Shown: positions 1 through 9,227, counted from the first letter of the stretch. The stretch is 64,000 nucleotides of DNA from Labilithrix sp. (GCA_019637175.1 JAHBWD010000008.1:62001-126000); one strand, 5' to 3'. Notes: generated by a model not told the origin, from the sequence alone. Made by a program: numbers and translations.

Positions 1-53
1 CCGGCACGCCGCCCTTCGCAGGCCGGCGCGCTGGGCCGTACGGCTTCCATGCG

Positions 54-374
54 CTACACGACGACCGCGCCGAGCAGGATCAACTTCTCGATCTCGATGA
101 TCACGTCGACCGCGGTCATCCCCGCCGCGTCGATGATCCACTCGACGTTTCGCGTTCCGTCGACGAGCGAGAGAACGAAGCCGCCCTTGTGATCGAGCGG
201 CAGCTTGACGAGCTCGCGCAGCGGGCGCGCGACGCGCGGCACCGACTCGAGCGTGAGCCTCGACGAGGCCGGCGCGCTCGAGGGTCGCCGGCGGCTCGGT
301 GACGACGCGCGCGGCGCCGACGACGCGCGCGTCTCGCGGCTCTTCCGCTTCGCGATGCGCGGATCGGTCACCAT
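54..374 (-). CDS. hypothetical protein with small C-terminal winged-helix-like domain
   Basis: The last 60 or so residues form a compact alpha/beta unit (LPLDHKGGFVLSLVDGTRN, then two helices ending LLGAVVV) of a kind common at the ends of myxobacterial regulatory proteins; I cannot name the family with certainty. The preceding part is basic and Ser/Arg-rich and looks disordered. I use the ATG at 374 (106 codons). A GTG at 503 would add 43 lysine/arginine-rich residues but would overlap the divergent kinase gene head to head, so I prefer the shorter form. Function is unknown. Its head-to-head position with the Ser/Thr kinase suggests a shared control region, which is inference. Confidence 0.55.
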   Translation of the reverse strand: MVTDPRIAKRKSRETRASSAPRASSPSRRRPSSAPASSRLTLESVPRVARPLRELVKLPLDHKGGFVLSLVDGTRNVEWIIDAAGMTAVDVIIEIEKLILLGAVVV

Positions 375-484
375 CCCCGGCTCGCTCAGGGTGAGCTTCC
401 GGCGCGCCGGCGGAGGAAAGGGCGAGGCAGGCTTCGCCCCCGGCGCGTCGCCGAGGCCGCGAAGCGTGTCCTTGCTCCTCTTGA

Positions 485-2614
485 TTGACTTCTTCTTCCC
501 CACCCGCCCCTGGAACGTATCACGAGTCCCTTGATAGACTCGCGGAGGGTTTGCAGCGCAGGCGAGAGGTTTGGATCGCACAGATCGAGGACCGGCATGC
601 GCTCGTGCGCTTGATCCGGGCGGCGTTGGTCCATGACGTCGAAGAGATCTTCCTCGCACAGCCGCCCCCGTCGGCGCCCTACGAGTACGTCGGGGCCACC
701 CACGTCCTCCAGATCCGCCTGGGGCACGAGTCGGTGTGCGTGCTCTCGGCCGAGCTGCTCCGCCCGCTGCCGAACGGGGCGTTCTCGCTGCGCCTCCGGC
801 CGCTCGACACGTCTCACGTGCCCGAGCTCAGCGCGATCGTCGGCGCCGGCGTCGACGACGCGTCGAGAGGCGCGTCGAGCAAGCCGAAGAAGAAGTTCGA
901 TCCCACGGTCACGCTCGAGGATCCGGAGCCCGAGGAGGTTCACTCCGACGAGATCAGCGCGAGCATGCTCTACGATCCCGAGGCCGCGCTCATCAGCAAG
1001 GCGCCGGAGCCGCCGGCGGCCGCGGCGGACGACACGCTCACCGTCCCGCACCGCGCTTCGGCTCCCCCTCCGGCGGCGAGAGCCGCGCCGACGTCGTCGC
1101 CGCCGAAGCGGCCTCGGATCGTGACCCAGCCCTACTCCGTCGCCGTCGCCACCGAGCGTCAGCCGCCGCTCGATCAGCGCCCCCTCACCGGCGAGCAGCC
1201 GATGGCGCGGCCCAGGCGACCTCCGAGCATCACGACGGAGATGGTGAAGCCGCCGGCGTCGAACCTGACCAACGGCGGGGCGTGGAACGAAGGCGACGGC
1301 GCCGACGCGCCCGACACGTCGCTCGGCCGCGGCGTGCACGTCGACGCCGACGCTCTCTCTCGCGCGCGTCCTCCCGATACGCCGGCGGAGGCCACGTCGC
1401 ACGGCGCAGACGCCGACGACTTCAGCGTCGTCTTCGGCAACGAGGCGACGACGCCGGGCTCGGGACACGGCAGCGCGGTCGGCGTGATCGTGCGAGCCGC
1501 AGCCGAGGATCTCTCGCTCACGCCGACCTCGCCGATGGACGCGCCGCCGCGCGCGCCGCGCCACGACGCCGAGGCGCCGGTGAGCGAAGACGGCGAGACG
1601 CTCTCTTCCTCCAAAGCTCCGCCGCCACACCGCGACCCTGCGCCGGGCTCCACCGCAGCGCCGAGCACGATGGCCGCGAGCCAGGTGAGCTCGTCGGGGC
1701 GCGGACCGCGCACAGTCCGCCGAACGCACGACGTCGTCACCCCCGGCCGCGTCATCGCCAATCGATACAGGATCGAGTCGCTCGTCGGCGCCGGCGCGGT
1801 GGGCGCGGTGTACATGGCATCGCACGTCGATCTGCCGCGCACGTTCGCCATCAAGGTGCTGCACCCGCACTACCGCGCCGACAAGCACCTCCTCGCGAGC
1901 TTTCGCTCCGAGGCGCGCGCGGCGAGCCTCCTCGATCACCCGAACGTGACCGTGGTGCACGACTTCGGCGAGGAGCCCGACGGCCTCGTCTACATCGTGA
2001 TGGAGTACCTCCCGGGCACCAACCTCCAGGCGGTGCTCGACGCGGAGAAGACGCTCGCGCCCGAGCGCGCGATCGGCATCATGCTCCAAGTCTGCGCCGC
2101 GCTCGCGGTGGCACACGAGCGAGGGATCGTCCATCGCGACGTGAAGCCCGACAACATCATGCTCGTACCCACGCGCAACGACGAGGGGCTCGTCGTGGAG
2201 CTCGTGAAGGTGTGCGACTTCGGGATCGCCGCGCTCGAGACCGGGGCCGCCCTCGGCCTGACACCGAGCCGCAGACGGCTCGGCCCCGATCCCGCCGACG
2301 ACGAGATCACCGCCGGCACGCCCGAGTACATGGCGCCGGAGCAGGCCGCCGGCCGCGCCGACGCGCGCACGGACGTCTACGCGTGCGGCATCATGCTCTA
2401 CGAGATGCTCACGGGCCGGCCGCCGTTCGTCGGTGAGTCGGCCGTGGCGACGCTCGCCAAGCACGCGACGGAGACGGCGAAGCGCCCCTCGGAGCTCATC
2501 GCCGGCTTCCCGCCTCAGCTCGAGGCGATCATCATGCGCGCGATCGAGAAGGCGCCCGAGCGCCGCTTTCCGACGATGCGCGAGCTCCGCGCGGCGCTCA
2601 GGAACGTCCGCTGA
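485..2614 (+). CDS. Hanks-type serine/threonine protein kinase with long disordered N-terminus
   Basis: A eukaryotic-like protein kinase fills about residues 421-709: glycine loop GAGAVGAVY, AIK lysine, HRDVKPDN catalytic loop near 550, DFG near 578, GTPEYMAPE activation segment. It phosphorylates Ser/Thr of unknown targets. The first 110 residues are a folded unrecognised module; residues 140-415 are Pro/Ala/Ser-rich and probably disordered. No membrane helix follows the kinase, which ends the protein, so it is likely cytoplasmic and reverses the usual bacterial order of N-terminal kinase plus C-terminal sensor. The start is a TTG at 485 without a clear ribosome site; a GTG at 605 is possible. 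The kinase call is secure, the start is not. Confidence 0.9.
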   Translation: MTSSSPPAPGTYHESLDRLAEGLQRRREVWIAQIEDRHALVRLIRAALVHDVEEIFLAQPPPSAPYEYVGATHVLQIRLGHESVCVLSAELLRPLPNGAFSLRLRPLDTSHVPELSAIVGAGVDDASRGASSKPKKKFDPTVTLEDPEPEEVHSDEISASMLYDPEAALISKAPEPPAAAADDTLTVPHRASAPPPAARAAPTSSPPKRPRIVTQPYSVAVATERQPPLDQRPLTGEQPMARPRRPPSITTEMVKPPASNLTNGGAWNEGDGADAPDTSLGRGVHVDADALSRARPPDTPAEATSHGADADDFSVVFGNEATTPGSGHGSAVGVIVRAAAEDLSLTPTSPMDAPPRAPRHDAEAPVSEDGETLSSSKAPPPHRDPAPGSTAAPSTMAASQVSSSGRGPRTVRRTHDVVTPGRVIANRYRIESLVGAGAVGAVYMASHVDLPRTFAIKVLHPHYRADKHLLASFRSEARAASLLDHPNVTVVHDFGEEPDGLVYIVMEYLPGTNLQAVLDAEKTLAPERAIGIMLQVCAALAVAHERGIVHRDVKPDNIMLVPTRNDEGLVVELVKVCDFGIAALETGAALGLTPSRRRLGPDPADDEITAGTPEYMAPEQAAGRADARTDVYACGIMLYEMLTGRPPFVGESAVATLAKHATETAKRPSELIAGFPPQLEAIIMRAIEKAPERRFPTMRELRAALRNVR

Positions 2615-2707
2615 CCGGGCCGCGCGACCGGCGCGCGCTCACTTCGGCGTCACGGAGAGCACGTCGATCTGCTCGGACGACGAGGGAGGCTTCGTTGCGG
2701 GGCACCT

Positions 2708-4852
2708 TCAATCGCAGCGATCGAGCTCGCGGATCCAGGCCTCGAGGAGCTGCAGGCCTTCGGGATCGACGGCCCGCGTCGCGAGCGGCGGCATCTGCTC
2801 GACGCCGCGGCTCGACGCCCGCATGAAGAGCGCCGAGCGAGACGGATCGCCGAGCGCGACGTAGGGCGATCCCTCCGTGCCCGGCACCGGACGGAGCGCG
2901 GCGTCGCAGATGCGAGTCTCGGCGACCGTCGTGGTGAAGCGCAGATCGAGCGGCACGGGGACGCCGCCGTCGGGGCGGTGGCACATCGCGCAGTTCGCCT
3001 GCAGGTACGCGCGCGCGCGCGTCGCGACCGGAACGGTGAGATCGTCGAGCCGCGGCAACCGAGGCGCGGTGCTCTCGCTCGCCTCGCCGGCGAGCACGCC
3101 CACGGCGGTCAACGTCGCGAGCTGATTCGCGCGCCGCCCCGTGGGATAGACGAAGTCGCCGTCGATCTGGCCGACGTCGAGCCCGAGGGCATGTTTCACG
3201 ACCGCCTTGTGGCACGCGAAGCACTGGCCCGGCCCCGGCAGGGCCCAGGGCTGCCCGTCGACGTCGATGTCCTCCGCGAAGTCGACGCGAACGGCGTCGG
3301 ACTGCGCGTCGTTCCACCGATAGGAGTGTCCGCTCCACTCGCCTCGGGCGTGCTTGCGGAGGAGGCGCGTCTCGATCAGGCGCTCTCCTTTGCGGAACGT
3401 CTTCATCATCATCGAGCCAGGGGGCATCTCGAAGTTGCCGTGCTCGTCGACGGTGATCCGCGCTCCGTCGGGGATCGCGAAGTGGCGCTCTTTGTCGGCG
3501 CCGTCGGACCAGAGCTCCACGTTCACGCCGTAGGGTACGAGGCCTTTGGCCGGCCGCTTCGGATCGGCGGCGTCGACGCATCCCGTCTGCGAGAGCAGCT
3601 CCGGGATCGTTTCGACGGGGGCGGGATCGCCCGGCTTCATCGCGAAGACCTCGCCTCCCGCCCAGTCGAGCACGTAGAGCTCGCCCTCGCCGTCTTCGGC
3701 GAAGCCGACGACCGAGGGCAGGCGCCCTCCGCCGACGAGGACGTCGGCCTCCCCGCGACCCTCGGCGTCGCGCTCGAGGACCCAGACGCGCCCGAAGACG
3801 AAGTCGCCGAAGACCATCTTGCCGTAGAGATCGGGCATCGCGCGCCCGCGATAGACGAACCCTCCGGTGACCGATCCGCCGTCGGTGTGATCGTACTCGA
3901 ACACCGGCGGCACCTTGCCGGCGCGATCGCAACCGACGAGCGGCTTGTAGCAGCGCGTGCCCTCGAGCGTGGGCCAGCCGTAGTGGCCGCCGATCTCGAC
4001 GCGGTCGAGCTCTTCGCGCGAGGCCTCACCGACGTCGCCCGCCCAGAGCTCGCCGGTCTGACGGTCGAAGGAGAACTTGTAGGGATTGCGAAACCCGCCG
4101 GCGTAGATCTCGGGCCGACCGCCGCCGCTCGCGTAGGGGTTGTCGGGAGGGATCGCATAAGGATCGCCGCGGTCGACGTCGATGCGGAGGATGGTGCCGA
4201 GGAGCGTCGACGGCTCCCACCGCGTGATCTCGGACGTGATGTGCGCTCCGCCGTCGCCGCTGCCGATGTAGAGGAGGCCGCGCGCGTCGAACTTGAGCGT
4301 GCCCACGCCGTGATACTCGGTCTCGCGAGGAACGCGGATCACGAGCTTCTCGGTCGTGGGATCGAACGTGAGGCCGCCGTCGTGGCTCTCGAACCGCACG
4401 ACGTCGGAGTAGTAGGGCGCGGCCATGCGGTCGAAGGTCACGAAGGCCTGAGGCTTCGTGGGGTGGAGCGCGAACCCCGTGAGGATCGTCCCGTCGACGA
4501 GACGGTCGGCGAGATCCATCGCCTTCGCGACCGCGTTATCGGCGCGCTGCACGCGCTTGATCGCCCCCTTCATCTCGAGGACGTAGACGTTCTCTCCGCG
4601 GTCCACCAACTCGACGGGGAACTCGAAGGTGACGCCGGCGAACGCTCGCTCGAGGCTGACCCTGCCGACGGCGACGGGCGGCGCGATGCACGTCGCGTTG
4701 GCCGGACGCGCGTCGAGACCGATGCCCGAGGGCGGTTCGGGCGCGGCGTCGAACGACGAGCAGCCCGGCGCACCGGCGCCGAGCACCACCCCCACCAGAA
4801 GCACGCGAGCGTTGAGGTACCGGGGGGAGCGGCACCAAGGCGAAGCCATCAT
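2708..4852 (-). CDS. PQQ-type sugar dehydrogenase fused to diheme cytochrome c domain, lipoprotein
   Basis: A 714-residue exported protein. The N-terminus has a hydrophobic segment ending in GAPGC, a possible lipobox. Residues about 60-440 are a six-bladed beta-propeller of the glucose/sorbosone dehydrogenase family (GTILRIDVD, GGFRNPYKFSFD, GGHYGWP). The C-terminal part resembles the SO2930-type diheme cytochrome family and carries two heme-c motifs, CFACH near 543 and CAMCH near 620. It probably oxidises an aldose in the periplasm and passes electrons through its own hemes; substrate unknown. ATG 4852 was chosen because it precedes the signal; an adjacent ATG is at 4849. It lies downstream of the RCK protein on the same strand with 143 nt between. 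Confidence 0.85.
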   Translation of the reverse strand: MMASPWCRSPRYLNARVLLVGVVLGAGAPGCSSFDAAPEPPSGIGLDARPANATCIAPPVAVGRVSLERAFAGVTFEFPVELVDRGENVYVLEMKGAIKRVQRADNAVAKAMDLADRLVDGTILTGFALHPTKPQAFVTFDRMAAPYYSDVVRFESHDGGLTFDPTTEKLVIRVPRETEYHGVGTLKFDARGLLYIGSGDGGAHITSEITRWEPSTLLGTILRIDVDRGDPYAIPPDNPYASGGGRPEIYAGGFRNPYKFSFDRQTGELWAGDVGEASREELDRVEIGGHYGWPTLEGTRCYKPLVGCDRAGKVPPVFEYDHTDGGSVTGGFVYRGRAMPDLYGKMVFGDFVFGRVWVLERDAEGRGEADVLVGGGRLPSVVGFAEDGEGELYVLDWAGGEVFAMKPGDPAPVETIPELLSQTGCVDAADPKRPAKGLVPYGVNVELWSDGADKERHFAIPDGARITVDEHGNFEMPPGSMMMKTFRKGERLIETRLLRKHARGEWSGHSYRWNDAQSDAVRVDFAEDIDVDGQPWALPGPGQCFACHKAVVKHALGLDVGQIDGDFVYPTGRRANQLATLTAVGVLAGEASESTAPRLPRLDDLTVPVATRARAYLQANCAMCHRPDGGVPVPLDLRFTTTVAETRICDAALRPVPGTEGSPYVALGDPSRSALFMRASSRGVEQMPPLATRAVDPEGLQLLEAWIRELDRCD

Positions 4853-4895
4853 CGCGCCGGCACACAGCACCAAGCGCGCCAGGCGAGAGCGAGCG

Positions 4896-4918
4896 CACGG
4901 CCCCTCGAGGGGGCCGTG
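4896..4918. terminator. perfect 9-bp inverted repeat, possible terminator or attenuator
   Basis: Arms CACGGCCCC and GGGGCCGTG around a 5-nt TCGAG loop, in the gap after the stop of the RCK membrane protein (4996) and before the start of the sugar dehydrogenase (4852). No T-run follows, so rho-independent termination is only a possibility. Confidence 0.4.
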
Positions 4919-4995
4919 GGTGTCACGGAGCGCAACAGGCCGCGCGCGGCTGTGGTGACCTACGACAGGTCCGCGACGCGGATCGTGTTGAAATG

Positions 4996-6078
4996 TTACG
5001 GATGACCTTCGGCGGCGGCGTCGCGCGGGCCGTGAGCGTCGAGCGCGCGGAGGCGCGCCACGCTGGTCGCCGGAACGTCGAGCGTGATGAGGTCGCCGTT
5101 CGCGATCGCCGTGTCGTGTCGGGGCCGCTTCAGCGCTCGCTCGCCCTTCGCCAGTCCGACGATGCGTCCGTCGATGGCGTCTTCGCACTCGGCGACGGTC
5201 TTGCCCCACCACGCCTTGGGCGCCGAGATCTCCATGTCGACGCGCAGCTCGCCGTTGGCCACGCGATAGACGCCGAGGACGCCGTTCGCGAGGGCCTGCA
5301 GCGCGACGAGGGGACCGGCGAGCGCCGCCGGGCTGAACGTCTCTTCGAGCGCGAGCGCCGAGCCGATCTTGCCGGCGACGCGCTGGTCGAACACGCGCAT
5401 CACCACCCGGATTTGGGGGTTCTCGCGCTTCGCGTCGATGGCGACCTCGAGGTTGGTGAGATCGTCGTCGGTCGCGCATACGACGGCGCGCGCCCGCGCG
5501 ATGCCCGCCTGCACCAGCAGGTCGTCGCGCCGGGCGTCGCCGACCAAGACGGGGACCGCGAGCCGCTCCGCGATCTGCGCGAAGGACTCGACTCGACTCC
5601 GCTCGATCGCGATGACGTCGATCCCGAGGGCCTTCAGCGACTCGACGATCCGGATCCCCACGTGACCGAGGCCACACACGACGATGTGATTGCTCATCCG
5701 ATCGCTCATGATCTTCACCCAAAGCTTGCGGCGCTCTTCCACGTCGAAGACCGAAGCGCCGACGCGCACGACGCCGCGCACGAGCAGGAGGACGCCGAAG
5801 ATCGGCGTGATCCAGAAGACGACCCGCGCGATCGGGGCGCGCGGCAGGTTCGCGGTCGGCTCGAAGAAGAGCTGCGTGTACATCCCGTAGAGCTCGGCGC
5901 CGAAGTCGGGTCCTTCCTCGCCCGTGCGCCCCATGTCCCAGCGAACGAGCAGCGTCGCCAGCACGAGGTAGACGGAGATCGCGAGCAGCCAAGGCACCAT
6001 CTTCGCGGCGAAGTGCCAGAAGATCGGCGAGGTGACCGCGGGAGCGCTCTCGAAGTCGGGTTGGTGCTTGGTGCTCAC
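4996..6078 (-). CDS. membrane protein with RCK/TrkA-N and TrkA-C domains, potassium-channel-like
   Basis: 360 residues. Two hydrophobic helices (about 27-46 and 83-105) bracket a short loop, followed by a Rossmann RCK domain from about 128 (VVCGLGHVGIRIVE, later VCATDDDLTNLEVA) and a TrkA-C domain from about 280. This is the layout of prokaryotic two-helix RCK potassium channels, in which NAD or ions bound by RCK gate the pore. The loop between the helices has no TxGYG/GFG selectivity filter, so ion conduction through a classic pore is doubtful; it may be an atypical channel or a regulator. It starts 69 nt from the end of the CapA-like gene on the same strand. Confidence 0.82.
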   Translation of the reverse strand: MSTKHQPDFESAPAVTSPIFWHFAAKMVPWLLAISVYLVLATLLVRWDMGRTGEEGPDFGAELYGMYTQLFFEPTANLPRAPIARVVFWITPIFGVLLLVRGVVRVGASVFDVEERRKLWVKIMSDRMSNHIVVCGLGHVGIRIVESLKALGIDVIAIERSRVESFAQIAERLAVPVLVGDARRDDLLVQAGIARARAVVCATDDDLTNLEVAIDAKRENPQIRVVMRVFDQRVAGKIGSALALEETFSPAALAGPLVALQALANGVLGVYRVANGELRVDMEISAPKAWWGKTVAECEDAIDGRIVGLAKGERALKRPRHDTAIANGDLITLDVPATSVARLRALDAHGPRDAAAEGHP

Positions 6079-6147
6079 CGGAGCTCCACCATGGACTACT
6101 CCGATTCGGCGGCGGCGGCGAGGCCGCTTCGAGCCGCTCGCGCGCGC

Positions 6148-7284
6148 TCAGGTGGCCGACGGAGGCACCTGGACGAGCAGCGGCTCGGGCGCGAGCTCGA
6201 GCACCCCGTCTTCGCCGGAGATCCCGACGACGGTGCCGAACGGCCGGCTGACGCGCTCGAGGCGCGCGCGAAGCCATCGCGTGTCGACGGCGCTCGCTCG
6301 CTCGAGGCGCATCCGCGAGAGGCGCAGCGGGATCATGCGCAGGCGCGAGAGGCGGCCGCTCGCGGGATCGATCTCGGCGACGTAGGCGAGCGCGAGATCG
6401 GCGCGGTACGCCTCGTGGCCTGCGATGCCCTCGTAGTCGTTCACGAAGTCTCCGCAGCCGTAGAGGATGAGCCGGCCCGCGTAGGTCTCGATCGGGCGCG
6501 GGTGATGAGAGGAGTGTCCGTGCACGACGTCGATGCCGTGGTCGACGAGCGCGCGCGCGAAGCGGACCTGCGCGTCGGTGACCTCGTAGCCCCAGTTCGT
6601 GCCCCAGTGAATCGACACGACGACGACGTCGCCCGGCGCCCTCGCGCGCTGCGCGAGCTCGCCGACGGCTTCGGCGCTCTCCTCCGAGAGATCGTCGAGG
6701 AGCCACACGCCCGCCTCCTCGGGCTGCGCGCGCCACGACCGCGGGATCCCGCTCGAGCCGTGGCCGAGACCGAAGACGACCACGCGCGCGTCTCGGACCG
6801 GGACGATCGCGGGCGCGACGGCGACCTCCGTCGTGCCTGCTCCCGCGGTGCGGATGCCCGCGCGGCGCAGCACGTCGAGCGTCTCGCGCAAGCCGCGCTC
6901 ACCCCAGTCGAGCACGTGGTTGTTGGCGAGCACGCACACGTCGACGCCGGCGGCGAGCAGGCATCCCACGTTGGCGGGGTGCATCCGGTAGTTGATCCCT
7001 TTCCACCAGACGACGTCGTCGCTCCGCGTGACGCTGGTCTCGAGGTTGACGATGCGCGCGTCGGGCGCGACGCGGCGCAGCTCCACGAGCGCGTCGCCCC
7101 AGACGTAGTCGAACGCGACCGCGCGCGGGATCGGCCCGCTCCGCTCTTCGGCGAGCATGACGTAGTCGCGCGCGTCGCGCACCGAGGGCTCGAAGAGCTC
7201 GGGCGACGACGGAACGGGCAGGATCTGATCGATCCCGCGGCCCGTCATCACGTCGCCGCAGAGAAAGAGGGTGACGGCGCTCAT
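6148..7284 (-). CDS. CapA family protein (poly-gamma-glutamate capsule synthesis/PGA_cap type)
   Basis: 378 residues matching the PGA_cap metallophosphoesterase-like family: CGDVMTGRG at the N-terminus, NLETS near 82, ANNHVLDWG near 118, IHWGTNWGYE near 205, HGHSSHHPRPIE near 232 and GCGDFVNDY near 252. These His/Asp/Asn motifs form the probable metal site. Family members take part in gamma-polyglutamate export or hydrolysis, but most lack characterised substrates. No signal peptide or membrane anchor is visible, which is unlike Bacillus CapA, so the protein may be cytoplasmic. No other cap genes are nearby, hence the specific role is unknown. Confidence 0.85.
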   Translation of the reverse strand: MSAVTLFLCGDVMTGRGIDQILPVPSSPELFEPSVRDARDYVMLAEERSGPIPRAVAFDYVWGDALVELRRVAPDARIVNLETSVTRSDDVVWWKGINYRMHPANVGCLLAAGVDVCVLANNHVLDWGERGLRETLDVLRRAGIRTAGAGTTEVAVAPAIVPVRDARVVVFGLGHGSSGIPRSWRAQPEEAGVWLLDDLSEESAEAVGELAQRARAPGDVVVVSIHWGTNWGYEVTDAQVRFARALVDHGIDVVHGHSSHHPRPIETYAGRLILYGCGDFVNDYEGIAGHEAYRADLALAYVAEIDPASGRLSRLRMIPLRLSRMRLERASAVDTRWLRARLERVSRPFGTVVGISGEDGVLELAPEPLLVQVPPSAT

Positions 7285-7309
7285 CGCGAACGCGCGCGAT
7301 GCGCCGGCG

Positions 7310-7852
7310 TCACTTCTTTCCTTCTTTGATCTGCGTCGCGCTCTCTCGCTGCGGCTGCTCGGCTTGCGCTTCCGCTTGCGCTTTCGCCGCTCCGACCGCG
7401 ATGCGCCGCGGCTGGGTCTCGGGCTTCTTCGGCACGGTGATCGAGAGCACGCCGCTTTCGAGCTTGGCGCTCACGTTGGGCGCGTCGACGTCCTCCGGCA
7501 GCGTGAACGATCGAACGAAGCTGCCGTACACGCGCTCGGTCGCGAAGTAGCGCTCGCTCTCCTCCTCGCGCTCCGCCTCGCGCTTGCCCGAGATCGTCAG
7601 GCGGTTGCCGGAGACCGTGAGCTCGAGATCGCTCTCCTTCACCCCGGGCATGTCGGCGCGGAACTCGTAGGCGTTCTTCGTCTCCTTGATCTCGAACGCG
7701 GGGATGAACGCGAGCCCGGCCTCGTCCATCGGTATGAACGGCGCCATCTCGCGGAACGGATCCCAGCCAAGGAGCCGCCTCATCATGCGAAGCGGGCTCG
7801 TCTCGGTCGACGCCAGCTCTCGCTCCTGCTTCTTGATCGCCACGTTGCTCAT
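7310..7852 (-). CDS. Hsp20/alpha-crystallin family small heat-shock protein
   Basis: 180 residues: a short N-terminal arm (WDPFREM), an alpha-crystallin domain from about 50 to 145 (FRADMPGVKESDLEL, GSFVRSFTLPEDVD, LESGVLSITVPK), and a charged Ala/Gln/Glu tail. It acts as an ATP-independent holdase that binds unfolding proteins. The ATG at 7852 has an excellent ribosome site, AGGAGGAGAG, about 6 nt upstream. The gene sits between CapA and a divergent chromate transporter and is likely its own unit. A -24/-12 like element lies 39 nt before the start (separate entry). The usual C-terminal IxI motif is not obvious. Confidence 0.93.
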   Translation of the reverse strand: MSNVAIKKQERELASTETSPLRMMRRLLGWDPFREMAPFIPMDEAGLAFIPAFEIKETKNAYEFRADMPGVKESDLELTVSGNRLTISGKREAEREEESERYFATERVYGSFVRSFTLPEDVDAPNVSAKLESGVLSITVPKKPETQPRRIAVGAAKAQAEAQAEQPQRESATQIKEGKK

Positions 7853-7889
7853 GACCTCTCTCCTCCTGCTCTCGGTGGCGAGCAATGCA

Positions 7890-7905
7890 GGCAGTCGGTA
7901 TGCCA
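7890..7905 (-). promoter_or_regulatory. candidate sigma-54 type promoter of hsp20
   Basis: On the minus strand the 16-mer TGGCATACCGACTGCC keeps the invariant GG and GC doublets at the canonical 10-nt spacing (consensus TGGCACG-N4-TTGCW). It would give a leader of about 27 nt that contains the hsp20 ribosome site. Four consensus positions differ, so this is a candidate only. Confidence 0.35.
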
Positions 7906-8030
7906 CGCGTCTTTCCGCTCGAATCGTTCGTCGAGTCAGGAGCCGCGTGCGCACCGCTGTCGCGCGTGGCGATCGGCGACGCCACGACGCGAACGAGAAT
8001 TCGTGGTAGCGCACGGAGGCGGGAAGCTCG

Positions 8031-9194
8031 ATGGCCGAAGAACGACCCAGCGCCGGCGCGGCCGCGCCTCCGGAGCCTTCGCGCACGGCGCTGCGCGAGC
8101 TCGCGCTCCTCTTCTTGCGGCTTGGCCTCACCGCGTTCGGCGGGCCCGCGGCCCACGTCGCGATGATGCAGGACGAGGTCGTTCGGCGCCGAGGCTGGCT
8201 GACGACCGAGGAGCTCCTCGACTTCGTCGGCGCGACGAACCTCATCCCCGGGCCGAACTCCACCGAGCTCGCGATACACATCGGCCACAAGCGCGGCGGG
8301 TGGCGCGGCCTCGTCGTGGCCGGCGTCTGCTTCATCGTTCCCGCCGCGCTCCTCTCGCTCGGGCTCGCATGGTTCTACGTTCGCTACGGCAAGCTCCCCG
8401 AGGCGCGCGCGATCCTCTACGGCGTCAAGCCCGTCATCATCGCCGTCGTCGCGCAGGCGCTCGTCGCGCTCGGGCGAGCCGCGCTGAAGAATCGCCTCGT
8501 CGTCGCGATCGGCGTCGCCGCGACGGTCGCGTCTCTCCTCCACGTCGACGAGCTCGTGGTCCTCTTCGGCGGGGGCGCGGCGGCGATGCTCGGCAAGCCG
8601 TCGAACAGGCTCGCGTCCGGCGCGCCCGTCGCGGCGATCGCCGGCGTGCTGCCGGCCGTTTCGGCGGGGGCTTCTCCGTCGTCGCTCTTCCTCGCGTTCG
8701 CGAAGATCGGATCGGTCCTCTTCGGGAGCGGATACGTGCTCCTCGCGTTCCTCCGCGCGGACTTCGTCGAGCGACGCGGATGGCTCAGCGAGGGTCAGCT
8801 CATCGACGCGGTCGCGGTCGGCCAGGTGACGCCCGGTCCGGTGTTCAGCACGGCGACGTTCATCGGCTACCTCGTCGCGGGGCTCGGCGGCGCCGCCGCG
8901 TCGACCGCCGGGATCTTTCTCCCTGCGTTCGTCTTCGTCGCGCTCAGCGGGATCATCGTTCCTCGACTCCGGCGCTCGCCGCGCGCCAGCCTCTTCCTCG
9001 ACGGGGTCAACGTCGCTTCGCTCGCCCTCATGGCGGTCGTGACGCTCGACCTCACGCGGGCGGCGCTCGTCGACGCCCCAGCCTGCGGGCTCGCGGCGCT
9101 GAGCGCTCTCTTGCTCTTTCGCTTCGAGGTCAGCTCCGCGTGGCTCGTCCTCGGCGGAGCCGCTGCCGGCCTCGCGCTCAGCTTCGTGCGCTGA
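8031..9194 (+). CDS. chrA: chromate transporter, CHR family (ChrA-type)
   Basis: 387 residues with two homologous CHR halves. Each half begins with the family signature (LTAFGGPAAHVAMM near 30; KIGSVLFGSGYVLLAFL near 225) and repeats the RRGWL...F/IDAVAVGQVTPGP pattern, followed by hydrophobic helices. Long-chain CHR proteins export chromate from the cytoplasm across the inner membrane; some homologues have no proven chromate role. The ATG at 8031 is preceded by GGAGGCGGGAAG. It is divergent from hsp20 and followed by about 355 nt without a confident gene, so it is likely monocistronic. Confidence 0.93.
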   Translation: MAEERPSAGAAAPPEPSRTALRELALLFLRLGLTAFGGPAAHVAMMQDEVVRRRGWLTTEELLDFVGATNLIPGPNSTELAIHIGHKRGGWRGLVVAGVCFIVPAALLSLGLAWFYVRYGKLPEARAILYGVKPVIIAVVAQALVALGRAALKNRLVVAIGVAATVASLLHVDELVVLFGGGAAAMLGKPSNRLASGAPVAAIAGVLPAVSAGASPSSLFLAFAKIGSVLFGSGYVLLAFLRADFVERRGWLSEGQLIDAVAVGQVTPGPVFSTATFIGYLVAGLGGAAASTAGIFLPAFVFVALSGIIVPRLRRSPRASLFLDGVNVASLALMAVVTLDLTRAALVDAPACGLAALSALLLFRFEVSSAWLVLGGAAAGLALSFVR

Positions 9195-9227
9195 GCGCGA
9201 GCTCGCGCGCGTCAGAACGAGCGCGAC

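Noticed and set aside
2708..6736. A single open frame of more than 1300 codons across two genes on the minus strand
   Set aside because: Only its last 714 codons match a family; the upstream part is antisense-like Arg-rich translation of the RCK and CapA genes, a side effect of high GC.
6148..7284. Poly-gamma-glutamate capsule locus
   Set aside because: CapA-like protein stands alone without capB/capC and lacks a signal or anchor.
9195..9208. GCGCGAGCTCGCGC palindrome after chrA as terminator
   Set aside because: Short, alternating GC self-complementarity of this kind occurs all over the window.
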